Position numbers and translations under genes: made by a program. Shown one piece after another: positions 27,973-35,767 of a DNA stretch of 64,000 bases (the first letter of the stretch is position 1; each line of letters begins with the position of its first letter). The notes beneath the pieces are model-generated. The model saw nothing but the letters and a program-made list of their open reading frames with translations, did not search any database and was not told where the DNA came from. The stretch covers positions 186,001 through 250,000 of the forward strand of contig NZ_AWFX01000049.1 of the NCBI RefSeq assembly GCF_000463115.2. Direction: 5' to 3'. The DNA comes from Franconibacter helveticus LMG 23732. Its GTDB lineage: Bacteria > Pseudomonadota > Gammaproteobacteria > Enterobacterales > Enterobacteriaceae.

Positions 27973-29129
27973 GCGTCACTCCAGACAGATTCACGTACTC
28001 GTTGTTCGTCAATTTCAATACCCAATCCGGCGCCCGTCGGCAGCGCGTAGTGGCCCGCCTCGCAGCGCAGCGGCTGTCGCAGCAGGCTGTTGGCAACCTC
28101 AAAGACCGGCGGCTGATATTCCAGCATGAAGAGATTCGGCAGGGCGGCCGCCACATGCAGGGAGGCGGCGATACAGGGGCCAAGCCCGACGCTTAAGTGC
28201 GGCGCAACCTGTAAATGCCAGGTCTGCGCAAGCGTCGCGATGCGCATCAACTCGGTAATGCCGGTGCGCCCTACATCGGGCTGAAGAATGTCGACGGCGC
28301 GCTGTTCAATAAAAGGGCGGAACTGGTAACAGGTGCGTTCCGTTTCGCCAAGGGCGATGGGCAGGGCGCTTTTACGACGCAGCTCGGCGTGCCCGGCGAC
28401 ATCTTCCGGCAGCAAAGGCGCTTCCAGAAAGCTGACGTTAAGGGCATTCAGCCCGGCGGCAAGTTGCGCCGCTTCGCTGACGCTGTAGTTCCAGTGGGCG
28501 TCCAGAAACAGCGTCGCCTGCGGCCCAAGCGCCTCGCGGATCGCCTGGACGTTTTTCAGGTCTTCGCTCACGCCATAGCCCAGCGCCAGCTTAATGGCGT
28601 TAAACCCTTTCGTCTGCCACTCCCGCGCCAACCCGCAGCGCTCCTCAAGGGTGGGGCGCGGCAGTCCTGAAACATAGCAGGGCACGGAATCGCGAAAATT
28701 GCCTCCCAGCAGTTGGTGGACAGGCAGATCCAACAGGCGGCCTTTCAGATCCCACAGCGCGGTATCCACCGCCGCCAGCGCATCGATGTGATAGCCGGTG
28801 ATATGCCCCCGATCGCGCATCGAGTCGTACATTCTGGCGTTCAGCACCGCGCTGTTAAACGGGTTAGCGCCAAGCAGCAGCGGCGTAAACAGGTGCGTGA
28901 TCAGCTGCGCGATCACCTGCGGCACTACCGGCGCGAGCGCCTCGCCCCAGCCCACCTGCCCGTCCTCACTGGTGATTTTCACCAGGCAAGTTTCCATCTT
29001 GCGGGAATAGACGCAGCGGTATTCCGGGCGATAGTAATAGTCTGCGGCTTCGTCATCCGGCTTGCCGCCCAGGTAAATCTCCTGCGGCCTGATTTTTAGC
29101 GGGAAGCACTGCACGTCAACAATCTTCAT
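27966..29129 (-). CDS. enolase-superfamily sugar-acid dehydratase (mandelate racemase type)
   Basis: A 387-residue protein with an N-terminal capping domain and TIM barrel. Metal ligands appear as D210 (LFLDAHWNY), E236 (FLEAP) and E262 (ALGETER). Acid/base candidates are K180 (NAIKLALG), D285 (QPDVGRTG) and H311 (APHLSVGLG), the His-Asp pair of the mandelate racemase/galactonate dehydratase subgroup. It probably dehydrates an aldonate to a 2-keto-3-deoxy acid, supplying the downstream DapA-like, kinase and aldolase genes. The exact sugar acid is not readable from sequence; galactonate or a related hexonate fits DgoK/DgoA. Confidence 0.85.
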   Translation of the reverse strand: MKIVDVQCFPLKIRPQEIYLGGKPDDEAADYYYRPEYRCVYSRKMETCLVKITSEDGQVGWGEALAPVVPQVIAQLITHLFTPLLLGANPFNSAVLNARMYDSMRDRGHITGYHIDALAAVDTALWDLKGRLLDLPVHQLLGGNFRDSVPCYVSGLPRPTLEERCGLAREWQTKGFNAIKLALGYGVSEDLKNVQAIREALGPQATLFLDAHWNYSVSEAAQLAAGLNALNVSFLEAPLLPEDVAGHAELRRKSALPIALGETERTCYQFRPFIEQRAVDILQPDVGRTGITELMRIATLAQTWHLQVAPHLSVGLGPCIAASLHVAAALPNLFMLEYQPPVFEVANSLLRQPLRCEAGHYALPTGAGLGIEIDEQRVRESVWSDAC

Positions 29130-29150
29130 AACGCACTCCGTTTGAGAAAA

Positions 29151-30473
29151 TTAATCCAGCGTTTTGCCTGCCGTTTCTTTCGCAAGCAGCACGGCGATAA
29201 AAGAGATAAGCGCCGTCGCCATCACATAGAAGGCGGGTGAAAGCGGGTTGCCGGTAAAGGTGATAAGGCTTGCCGAAGCGAGCGGCGTAACGCCGCCGAA
29301 CAGCGCCACCGTGATGTTGTAAGAGATAGCGATGCTGCCGTAGCGAATGGCGGTGGGGAAAAGCTCGACCATCGCCGCGCCGCAGCCGCCGTTAAACAGC
29401 GCGACGAAAATGCCCAGCATACTCATTGCGCCTATCGAGGCGAGCACGGAGCCTTGCGCCATCAGCAGCATGGCGGGCCAGGTCAGTAAAATAAAACCGC
29501 CGCAACCCATCAGCATCAGCGGGCGGCGGCCCAGCCTGTCGGAGAGATAGCCGGTTACCGGCATGGCTATCGCCACGCTCAGAAGCCCCAGCGTGGTAAT
29601 CAGGTAAGCGTCGGTGCGGCTGTAATTAAGGTAGGTGGAAAGATAGCCGGGCATAAAAGATTGCAGCACCCAGCTGCTTACCGCTTTTACCACCACAAAG
29701 CCGACGCAAAACAGCAGCGCGCGCAGGGAGGTTTTCAGCGTGGTGCGCAGCGGCGACTGCTCAAGCTTGCCGCTCTTTTTCAGCTTATGAAACTCGGCGG
29801 AATCTTCCATATTGCGGCGCATATAGAACCCGCCCAGCCCCAGCGGCGCGGCCAGCAGGAAAGGAATGCGCCAGCCCCAGTCGTTCATGGCAGGCTCGCC
29901 AAGCCAGTGGGTTAACGCCAGCACCAGCCCGGAGCCGCAGACAAACGCCATAAAGCTGAAGTTTTCGCTCCAGCAGGTCAGCGTGGCGCGGCGGTGCGGC
30001 TTAGCGCTTTCGGCAAGATAGGTGATGACCCCTGAGCTTTCCCCGCCCGCGGCAAACCCCTGCACCAGCCGGGTCAGCACCAGCAAGACCGGGGCGATAA
30101 TTCCCGCCTGGGAGTAAGTGGGCAAAATCCCCATCACGAAGGTGGAGACCGAGGTGATAGTAATCACCGTTACCAGCACCTTACGCCGTCCGAGCCGGTC
30201 GCCCATCGAGCCGAAAAACAGCCCGCCCAGCGGGCGCATTAAAAAGCCGGAGCCGAAAACGGCGAACGATTTCAGCAGGGCGACCGTCGGGTCGCTGCTG
30301 GCGAAAAAGTTGCTGGCGATAATGGCTGCCAGCGTGCCGTAAAGGCCGAAATCAAACCATTCGATAAAGTGGCCGACGCCGGCCGAGGTCATGATTTTAA
30401 AGGTGCTTTGCCGCCCTTCCTGCGGGCTGGCCGCCGGGTAGCCTGCAACGTAACGGGTATCGGTCGTGTTCAT
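29151..30473 (-). CDS. MFS transporter, metabolite:H+ symporter type
   Basis: A 440-residue 12-helix proton symporter. GSMGDRLGRRKVLV after helix 2 and the FIEWFDFGLYGTLAAI start are typical of the MHS family (KgtP, ShiA, ProP relatives), which take up organic and sugar acids. It is the first gene of the five-gene sugar-acid operon (21 bp before the dehydratase), so the same acid is its likely substrate. Notably it is not the DgoT/anion:cation symporter type used for galactonate in E. coli. Confidence 0.87.
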   Translation of the reverse strand: MNTTDTRYVAGYPAASPQEGRQSTFKIMTSAGVGHFIEWFDFGLYGTLAAIIASNFFASSDPTVALLKSFAVFGSGFLMRPLGGLFFGSMGDRLGRRKVLVTVITITSVSTFVMGILPTYSQAGIIAPVLLVLTRLVQGFAAGGESSGVITYLAESAKPHRRATLTCWSENFSFMAFVCGSGLVLALTHWLGEPAMNDWGWRIPFLLAAPLGLGGFYMRRNMEDSAEFHKLKKSGKLEQSPLRTTLKTSLRALLFCVGFVVVKAVSSWVLQSFMPGYLSTYLNYSRTDAYLITTLGLLSVAIAMPVTGYLSDRLGRRPLMLMGCGGFILLTWPAMLLMAQGSVLASIGAMSMLGIFVALFNGGCGAAMVELFPTAIRYGSIAISYNITVALFGGVTPLASASLITFTGNPLSPAFYVMATALISFIAVLLAKETAGKTLD

Positions 30474-30817
30474 GTTTTCTCCTGAGCAGCGCGTGGCGCG
30501 CCCGTGGGTTTAGCGGGTGAAGTCCCGTACCGCCGGGTTGTTATGCAGTGTTAAGGAGGCGAGGCCGTATGGCTATCGCAGGCGAAGGTTGCGTGAAGAG
30601 GGTCATAAAACAGCCGCAAAGAGTGCTTCACATAGTGAAGCAAAGCGGATTTGGCGCCCGGCAGATGAAATAAAGCTAATGTCACTTTCAGGAAACGCTA
30701 AACCCGGCGTCGGCAGCAGAGTGGTAGTCTATTTTTTGAGCGCTGCTGAGCGCTTCTGCTGTCCTTCTTCATCATGCGCGGGCACAAAAACCGCCGACGG
30801 GTAAGTTATTCATCGCT
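30474..30817. other. divergent intergenic region, no gene seen
   Basis: Lies between the leftward sugar-acid operon and the rightward NlpC/P60 gene, so it must carry both promoters. The only clear structure is the palindrome at 30625-30641. Confidence 0.6.
30625..30641. promoter_or_regulatory. candidate operator of the IclR-type regulator
   Basis: Perfect inverted repeat GCTTCAC-ATA-GTGAAGC, about 150 bp before the transporter start of the sugar-acid operon. The TTCA/TGAA arms resemble IclR/KdgR-type palindromes. Assignment to the nearby IclR gene is inference. Confidence 0.55.
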
Positions 30818-31489
30818 ATGTTCAAGACTAAAGTACGACTTATTACTCTGCTGATGGCCGTTTCCGTCAGCATGCCTCTGTGGGCAAAACCGCATCATGC
30901 GACGAAAGCGGTGTCACATAAGCATCAGCAGCAGGGAAGCCGTATTTTGACCGTCAGAGATCCTTTTCACTACGACACCTTCAACGACGAAGCCTTTTTG
31001 TGGCAGGGTGTTTACGACAGTAAAAAACCTGAAAGCGACACCTTTTCAGAAGAGGAAAGGGCGTTTGTGGAAAACGACGCGCTGCACGAGACGCGAGAGA
31101 AAATTATCGCCCGGTTAAAAGCGCAGCTTGGCAAACCCTATGTCTGGGGCGGTAAAAGCCCGCGCGAGGGGTTTGACTGTAGCGGGCTTGTTTTTTACGC
31201 CTATAACGCGCATCTCTCCGCCGCTCTGCCTCGTACCGCCAATGAGATGTATCACGACCGACGCGGCAACGCGGTTGACGTGTCGGAGTTAAAACCAGGC
31301 GACCTGGTTTTTTTCCATATTCATCATGGCAAAAGGGCGGATCACGTCGGCGTTTATCTGGGCGGCGGCCAGTTTATCCAGGCGCCGCGCACTGGCGAAA
31401 CCATCCGCATCAGCGATCTTAATAACCCTTTCTGGCAGGATCACTGGCTGGGCGCGCGCCGCGTAATTACCTCGCGCACCGTCGCCTGA
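30818..31489 (+). CDS. NlpC/P60 peptidoglycan endopeptidase, YafL-like
   Basis: 223 residues with a cleavable signal peptide (MFKTKVRLITLLMAVSVSMP, cleavage near LWA). After a His-rich linker and a variable region, the C-terminal NlpC/P60 domain starts near 95: GKPYVWGGKSPREGFDCSGL with catalytic C121, and H176 in RADHVGVYLG. The family cleaves D-iGlu-mDAP or cross-link bonds in periplasmic peptidoglycan. The domain is closest by eye to E. coli YafL and MepH. Its stop abuts the stop of the convergent glutaredoxin gene with no gap. Confidence 0.88.
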   Translation: MFKTKVRLITLLMAVSVSMPLWAKPHHATKAVSHKHQQQGSRILTVRDPFHYDTFNDEAFLWQGVYDSKKPESDTFSEEERAFVENDALHETREKIIARLKAQLGKPYVWGGKSPREGFDCSGLVFYAYNAHLSAALPRTANEMYHDRRGNAVDVSELKPGDLVFFHIHHGKRADHVGVYLGGGQFIQAPRTGETIRISDLNNPFWQDHWLGARRVITSRTVA

Positions 31490-32128
31490 TTACGACCAGA
31501 ACAGCGGCACGGCGCTGTGGCGCGAGCGCAGATCCAGCCATTTGCGCAGTGGCAACGGCCAGCGCAGCGAAGGCTCGCAGGTAAAGCCGCGCAGCACGGT
31601 AAAGAGTTTGATTTCGGTGTAGCTCACCGGATGCCGGGCGTCGATGGCGTCGCCCAGCAGCGCTTCGGCGCGCTCAAACAGCGCGAAAACAGGCTCGACC
31701 AGCGCGGGCGTTTCGGCGAGCGCTTCGTCAAAGCCGTTAATCTCCGCCTGCTTCGCCGCTTTCCAGGCATCGCGGGCGCTGGCGGCCTGAAACTCCGGCA
31801 GCAGCAGCGTCGGCCAGCGCGGATAGCCGATTTTTTGCAGCGGCAGCATCGCGTCGTTAAGCCAGGCATCCACCTCCGGGCGATTTTCCGCTTGCAGAAG
31901 AGGCTCTGCCCAGTGGCTGTCGAGCCAGGCGACAATCTCCAGGCTGTCAGTAAGCAGGGTGCCTTCGCCGTCATCAAAAATCGGCACGCTCTTTTTGCCC
32001 ACCAGCTGCACGGGCGTCTGCTCGTCGTCCCAGAGCAAATAGCGCACGTCGATGGGAATATTTTTCATGCCGGTGATAAAGCGCACGCGGGTGCAGAAGG
32101 GGCAGTGGTCATAGGCGTAGAGTTTCAT
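31490..32128 (-). CDS. glutaredoxin-2-like protein (GST fold)
   Basis: 212 residues. A thioredoxin-fold N-terminal domain has the dithiol motif CPFC at 9-12 (YDHCPFCTRVR) and cis-Pro KSVPIF, followed by an all-helical GST-like domain. This is the Grx2 (GrxB) layout, and the length is close to the E. coli enzyme (215), but the C-terminal half has clearly diverged, so it may be a paralogue rather than grxB itself. Grx2 proteins reduce mixed disulphides using glutathione. Cytosolic; single gene. Confidence 0.85.
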   Translation of the reverse strand: MKLYAYDHCPFCTRVRFITGMKNIPIDVRYLLWDDEQTPVQLVGKKSVPIFDDGEGTLLTDSLEIVAWLDSHWAEPLLQAENRPEVDAWLNDAMLPLQKIGYPRWPTLLLPEFQAASARDAWKAAKQAEINGFDEALAETPALVEPVFALFERAEALLGDAIDARHPVSYTEIKLFTVLRGFTCEPSLRWPLPLRKWLDLRSRHSAVPLFWS

Positions 32129-32245
32129 GGCGGCTCCTTTTCAGGCGGCGTAACGAGGCGGGATACGCGCGCGTTATCCCGTGAATAAGAGAAAGTATAG
32201 CGGCGAGGCTGGCTCCGCCGGGCGGCGAAGCCAGATAAGGGAAGG

Positions 32246-33589
32246 TTAGTTGTCGAGATCCAGCACGACGTCGCGCTTGAGGGTAAAGCGCATCACGAGG
32301 TAATAGACCACCCCAACCGCCAGCCAGCTCAGGCCGAGGATCTTCGCCTGGCTGTCCATCTCATAAATAACAAAGCCGATAATGAAAAAGCCGATCAGCG
32401 GAAAAATCAGGTGCAGCAGCAGGTTGCGGGACTTATTGCGCAGCATGTAGTGGTTGATAACCGAAATATGCAGCAGCAAAAAGCCCATCAGCGCGCCGAA
32501 GTTCACCAGCCGGCTGAGGTTGTCGATGTTGCCGTTGAAATAAAGGCCGGAGGCGATGGAAATCGCCGCCACAATCAGCGTGCTGACATACGGCGTTTTA
32601 AAGCGCGGGTGCACTTTAGCGAGCAGCTTCGGCAGCTGTTTGTCGCGCGCCATGGCGAACAGAATGCGCGAAACCGCCGCCTGCGCCACCAGCGCGTTGG
32701 CGATACCCCAGGAGAGCGCCGTCGACCAGATGGTCACATACTTAAGCCATGCGCCGCCTGCGAGGTTAGCCGTGTCGTAAAATGCGGTGTCGAGGCTTGA
32801 GAAGTTCATCCCCTGGGCAAGATCGGCGGCAATCCAGGTTTGCAGGACAAACAGCACGCCCACCAGCATCAGCGCGCCGAGCGACGCCTTGCCTACGGTA
32901 TCCACGCCGCCTTTGGTCTCTTCAGAAAGCGTTGAAATGCCGTCGAAGCCAAGAAACGACAGCACCGCGATCGACACCGCGCCCATCACCAGCGGCAGGC
33001 TGAAATGGTCGGCGTTATAAAGCGGGTTCAGCGTCAGATGTCCTGCGCCTTCGCCGGAGTAGAGCGCAATCAACCCAAGCACCACAAAGATCGCCAGCAC
33101 GATGATTTCCGCCACCAGAATGTACTTGTTGGCTTTGGCGGTAAACGAAATGCCGAGCAGGTTAATGACGCTGTTCACCGCGATAAAGCCGATTATCCAG
33201 ACCCACGCCGGAACGCCGGGCAAAATCGGCGACAGCGCGGCGGCGCTGACGATATAAAGCAGCGAAGGCACCAGAATGTAGTCCAGCAGGATCAGCCAGC
33301 CGGCGAAAAAGCCGACCGTCGGGTGAATGCCGCGCTGGGCGTAGGCATAGACCGAGCCGGACACCGGAAAGGCGCGGGACATCGACCAGTAGCTCATGGC
33401 GGTGAAAAACATCGCCGCCATGCCGATAAGATACGCCAGCGCCACCATGCCCTGCGCGCCGTCCCAGACATAGCCGAACACGCCGAACGGCGCTATCGGC
33501 ACCATAAAAATCATGCCGTAAATCAGCAGGTCCTTAAGCGTTAACGCCCGGTGCAGCTCCTGCTTATAGCCAAATTGTTCAACCGACAT
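32246..33589 (-). CDS. APC-superfamily amino acid/amine permease
   Basis: A 447-residue, about 12-helix inner-membrane permease. The N-terminal MIFMVPIAPFGVFGYVWDGA and PVSGSVYAYAQRGIHP match the APC signature (G-A-G-like loop of helix 1 and helix 3). FLGFDGISTLSEETKGG is the conserved helix 6-7 region. It starts 3 bp after the amidase gene, so the pair is co-expressed and the permease likely imports the amidase substrate, an amide or amine. Confidence 0.85.
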   Translation of the reverse strand: MSVEQFGYKQELHRALTLKDLLIYGMIFMVPIAPFGVFGYVWDGAQGMVALAYLIGMAAMFFTAMSYWSMSRAFPVSGSVYAYAQRGIHPTVGFFAGWLILLDYILVPSLLYIVSAAALSPILPGVPAWVWIIGFIAVNSVINLLGISFTAKANKYILVAEIIVLAIFVVLGLIALYSGEGAGHLTLNPLYNADHFSLPLVMGAVSIAVLSFLGFDGISTLSEETKGGVDTVGKASLGALMLVGVLFVLQTWIAADLAQGMNFSSLDTAFYDTANLAGGAWLKYVTIWSTALSWGIANALVAQAAVSRILFAMARDKQLPKLLAKVHPRFKTPYVSTLIVAAISIASGLYFNGNIDNLSRLVNFGALMGFLLLHISVINHYMLRNKSRNLLLHLIFPLIGFFIIGFVIYEMDSQAKILGLSWLAVGVVYYLVMRFTLKRDVVLDLDN

Positions 33590-33592
33590 TCA

Positions 33593-34498
33593 TTAGCCCT
33601 CAATACGCAGGTTCAGTTGGGCGGCGACGGCTTTCGGCAGCGCGTAGCGGCAGGTTTTCAGCGGGTCGACGACCTGACAGATTTGCAGGTCGCCTGCAAT
33701 GCTCAGCAGAGTGATCGCCTGGTCGAGGGTGAGATTCGCGTGGTCTGCGATAAAGTGCGCCATGTTGCGGGTGGCGAGCGCGGCGGCCTCATCCAGCGTT
33801 TTTGCCGAACCGAGCGTGTAAATGGCGTCGGCGTTTTCCAGCATCGGCGTCGGCAGCGGGCGGTTTTTCACCACGCTCAGGCTGACTGTCACTTCGCCTG
33901 GAATTTCCAGACCGCAAACGGACACCTCGCCATCGCCCATCGCCGCGTGCAGGTCGCCCAGCGCGAACAGCGCGCCGTCTACGTTAACCGGCAGGTAGAG
34001 GGTGGCGCCCTCGGCAATCACTTTGCAGTCCATGTTGCCGCCGTGGCTGTCCGGCGTGCCGCAGGAGATAGCGTCGCCCGCAGGCGCCACGCCGATAACG
34101 CCAATCATCGGGTTCAGCGGCACGCGCACGCCGCCTGGCAGCAGCGCCTGATTGTTTTCAATCGGCACGATAGTGATTTGCGGCTTTTCCAGCTCATCGC
34201 CCACCACGCCAAGCTGCGGCGCGGTGACCATCGCCGCCTGGGCGCTGGTGAGCGCGATGCGTTTGATATCAACGCGCAGCACGTCGCCCGCTTTTGCGCC
34301 TTCCACATAAACCGGGCCGGTGGCCGGGTTGATGCGGTCCCAGTCCAGTTCGGTAAACACCGCGTCGGCGCGGGTTATCTGGTCGGAAAAACAGTCGCAA
34401 GTCTGAAACGTCACTTCGCTGCCGTCCGCTACGGTCGCCACCGGGGCGTTGTCGCGCGACATGGCATAGATCACCTCTGTACGGGAAATCACCGTCAT
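33593..34498 (-). CDS. acetamidase/formamidase family hydrolase
   Basis: A 301-residue FmdA/AmdA-type amidase that hydrolyses short amides to ammonia and an acid. Family stretches are VTFQTCDCFSDQI, NPATGPVYVEGAKAGDVL, GNMDCKVIAEGATLYLPVNV and ALGDLHAAMGDGEVSVCGLE, whose His and Asp residues hold the metal. No signal peptide. It is first in a two-gene operon with the APC permease, suggesting a nitrogen-scavenging unit. The real amide is unknown. Confidence 0.87.
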   Translation of the reverse strand: MTVISRTEVIYAMSRDNAPVATVADGSEVTFQTCDCFSDQITRADAVFTELDWDRINPATGPVYVEGAKAGDVLRVDIKRIALTSAQAAMVTAPQLGVVGDELEKPQITIVPIENNQALLPGGVRVPLNPMIGVIGVAPAGDAISCGTPDSHGGNMDCKVIAEGATLYLPVNVDGALFALGDLHAAMGDGEVSVCGLEIPGEVTVSLSVVKNRPLPTPMLENADAIYTLGSAKTLDEAAALATRNMAHFIADHANLTLDQAITLLSIAGDLQICQVVDPLKTCRYALPKAVAAQLNLRIEG

Positions 34499-34824
34499 AC
34501 ATACTCCTGAAAATTGTGTTGTGTTTATGTCTGTACCCGTCCGGCTTTCTGATGAGCCGCTTAGACGGGGAAATAGGGAACGGGCGGGGGTTTTGCTGCT
34601 GATGCGATAAAACCTGAGGGGCGCAGCGCGAAAGGCTGCATAACGCCGTTACTCTTTGTATCGGCAATTAATGACGGAGGCAATCATTCCTTCATGAAAT
34701 ATTTGCAACGTAACGATGCGTTTTTTGCAACATTTTGCCGGGCGGCAGAAACAGGCAAGAGGGCAGGAGATTTGGGCAAGACCGGCCTGCTTTATGGCCG
34801 CAGGCCGGTGCGAAAAGCAGGGGG
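34499..34824. other. intergenic region upstream of the amidase operon
   Basis: Holds the amidase promoter region and a strong inverted repeat at 34781-34809 downstream of the small His-rich gene. No further gene seen. Confidence 0.6.
34781..34809 (-). terminator. hairpin after the His-rich lipoprotein gene
   Basis: Perfect 10-bp stem ACCGGCCTGC / GCAGGCCGGT with a nine-base loop, 16 bp after the stop of the small gene. It lacks a T-run, so it may stabilise the 3' end or need Rho. Confidence 0.55.
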
Positions 34825-34953
34825 TTATCGCCAGTCGCCGTGGTGGCGATCGCCATGATGATGACGATGGCCGTCGTGGTGGTGATGATGGTATACGCAG
34901 CCGCTCAGGCCGCCGAGGGCGAGCAGCAGGCTCATAATGGCGATTTTTTTCAT
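34825..34953 (-). CDS. 42-residue histidine-rich putative lipoprotein
   Basis: A very short gene: signal peptide MKKIAIMSLLLALGGLSG, then lipobox cysteine C19, then a mature part of only 24 residues, 10 of them His (VYHHHHHDGHRHHHGDRHHG then DWR). A good AGGAGA lies six bases before the ATG. The product would be a lipid-anchored periplasmic or outer-membrane tag able to bind Ni, Zn, Cu or Co. I do not know a named family. It lies between the amidase operon and the motor operon, in the same orientation as both, with its own hairpin. Lipoprotein signal, ribosome site and composition together support a real gene. Confidence 0.7.
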   Translation of the reverse strand: MKKIAIMSLLLALGGLSGCVYHHHHHDGHRHHHGDRHHGDWR

Positions 34954-35122
34954 GTTCTTCTCCTGATAAACGCCAGATAAACAACAACCTGGCGCCGCTA
35001 CCTTCGCGGTTTATCACAGGCGCCGCTATCAGGCGAGTCTGAAGTCGCAAAGGCGGCGGTGTTATCAGAGCATTCTGGCGGGCGGGAGAAGCTGTGCGGA
35101 CGAGAACACGTCCGCAAGCGGC

Positions 35123-35767
35123 TTACTGTTTATCAGATAAAACAAAGCGCACTTCAATGCGCCGTTGCCGGGCATCTTCCGGCGGTACGCCCGCAATGGG
35201 CTGGGAATCGCCATAGCCTGCTACGATCACCCGGCGCGCCACGGATGCTGTCAGATCGCCAACGATAAACTTGCGCGCTTCCCTGGCGCGGGCGGCGGAA
35301 AGGGTGAAGTTATCGTCGTAAACGGTGCAGAAGCTTTCAAAGTTAGTCACCGGGCGGGCGACAGGCAGGTTATCGGTATACCCTTCGATAAATACCTGGC
35401 CGGTGCCAAACTCAGTAAGAAACTTCACTACCTGCGTTTCAATCGTGGCAAGCGCCTGGCGGGCGGCGGGCGCGATACAGGCGCTTCCCCGGTTAAAGAC
35501 GCCGTCACGCAGCGTGATTTTTTGCGAGCCGCTGTCGAGCGCGACCAGGCCCTCGTTTTGCGTGCCGTCCAGCGAGGTTTTTATCTCCTGAAGCATTTTG
35601 CCGACTCTGGCGCGCTGGGCGCCAATCCCCTGTTCCATTTCCTGCTTATGCTTTACGTCTGACCAGGTTTTTTGCAGCACGGACATCACCAGCAACAACA
35701 TGACGACCGCCATAACGCCCGACATCAGGTCAGAGACGGAAACCCATTCATTCGGTTTGTCTTTCAC
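35123..35767 (-). CDS. ZorB/MotB-like OmpA-domain stator protein
   Basis: 214 residues. The short cytosolic N-terminus runs into one transmembrane helix (about 13-31, SDLMSGVMAVVMLLLVMSVL) with D13 at its start, the position of the ion-carrying Asp in MotB, ExbD and ZorB. After a helical linker comes an OmpA-like peptidoglycan-binding domain: FIEGYTDNLP (127-136), LSAARAREARKFI (156-168) and RRIEVRF (202-208). Two periplasmic cysteines (C97, C147) could pair. The start is GTG, overlapping the stop of the ZorA-like gene. Together they should form an ion-driven complex anchored to the cell wall. It is much shorter than flagellar MotB. Confidence 0.82.
   Translation of the reverse strand: MKDKPNEWVSVSDLMSGVMAVVMLLLVMSVLQKTWSDVKHKQEMEQGIGAQRARVGKMLQEIKTSLDGTQNEGLVALDSGSQKITLRDGVFNRGSACIAPAARQALATIETQVVKFLTEFGTGQVFIEGYTDNLPVARPVTNFESFCTVYDDNFTLSAARAREARKFIVGDLTASVARRVIVAGYGDSQPIAGVPPEDARQRRIEVRFVLSDKQ

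Noticed and set aside
34716-34980. Rightward ORFs opposite the His-rich lipoprotein gene
   Set aside because: Met/Val/Asp-rich reverse image of His codons; no start signals.
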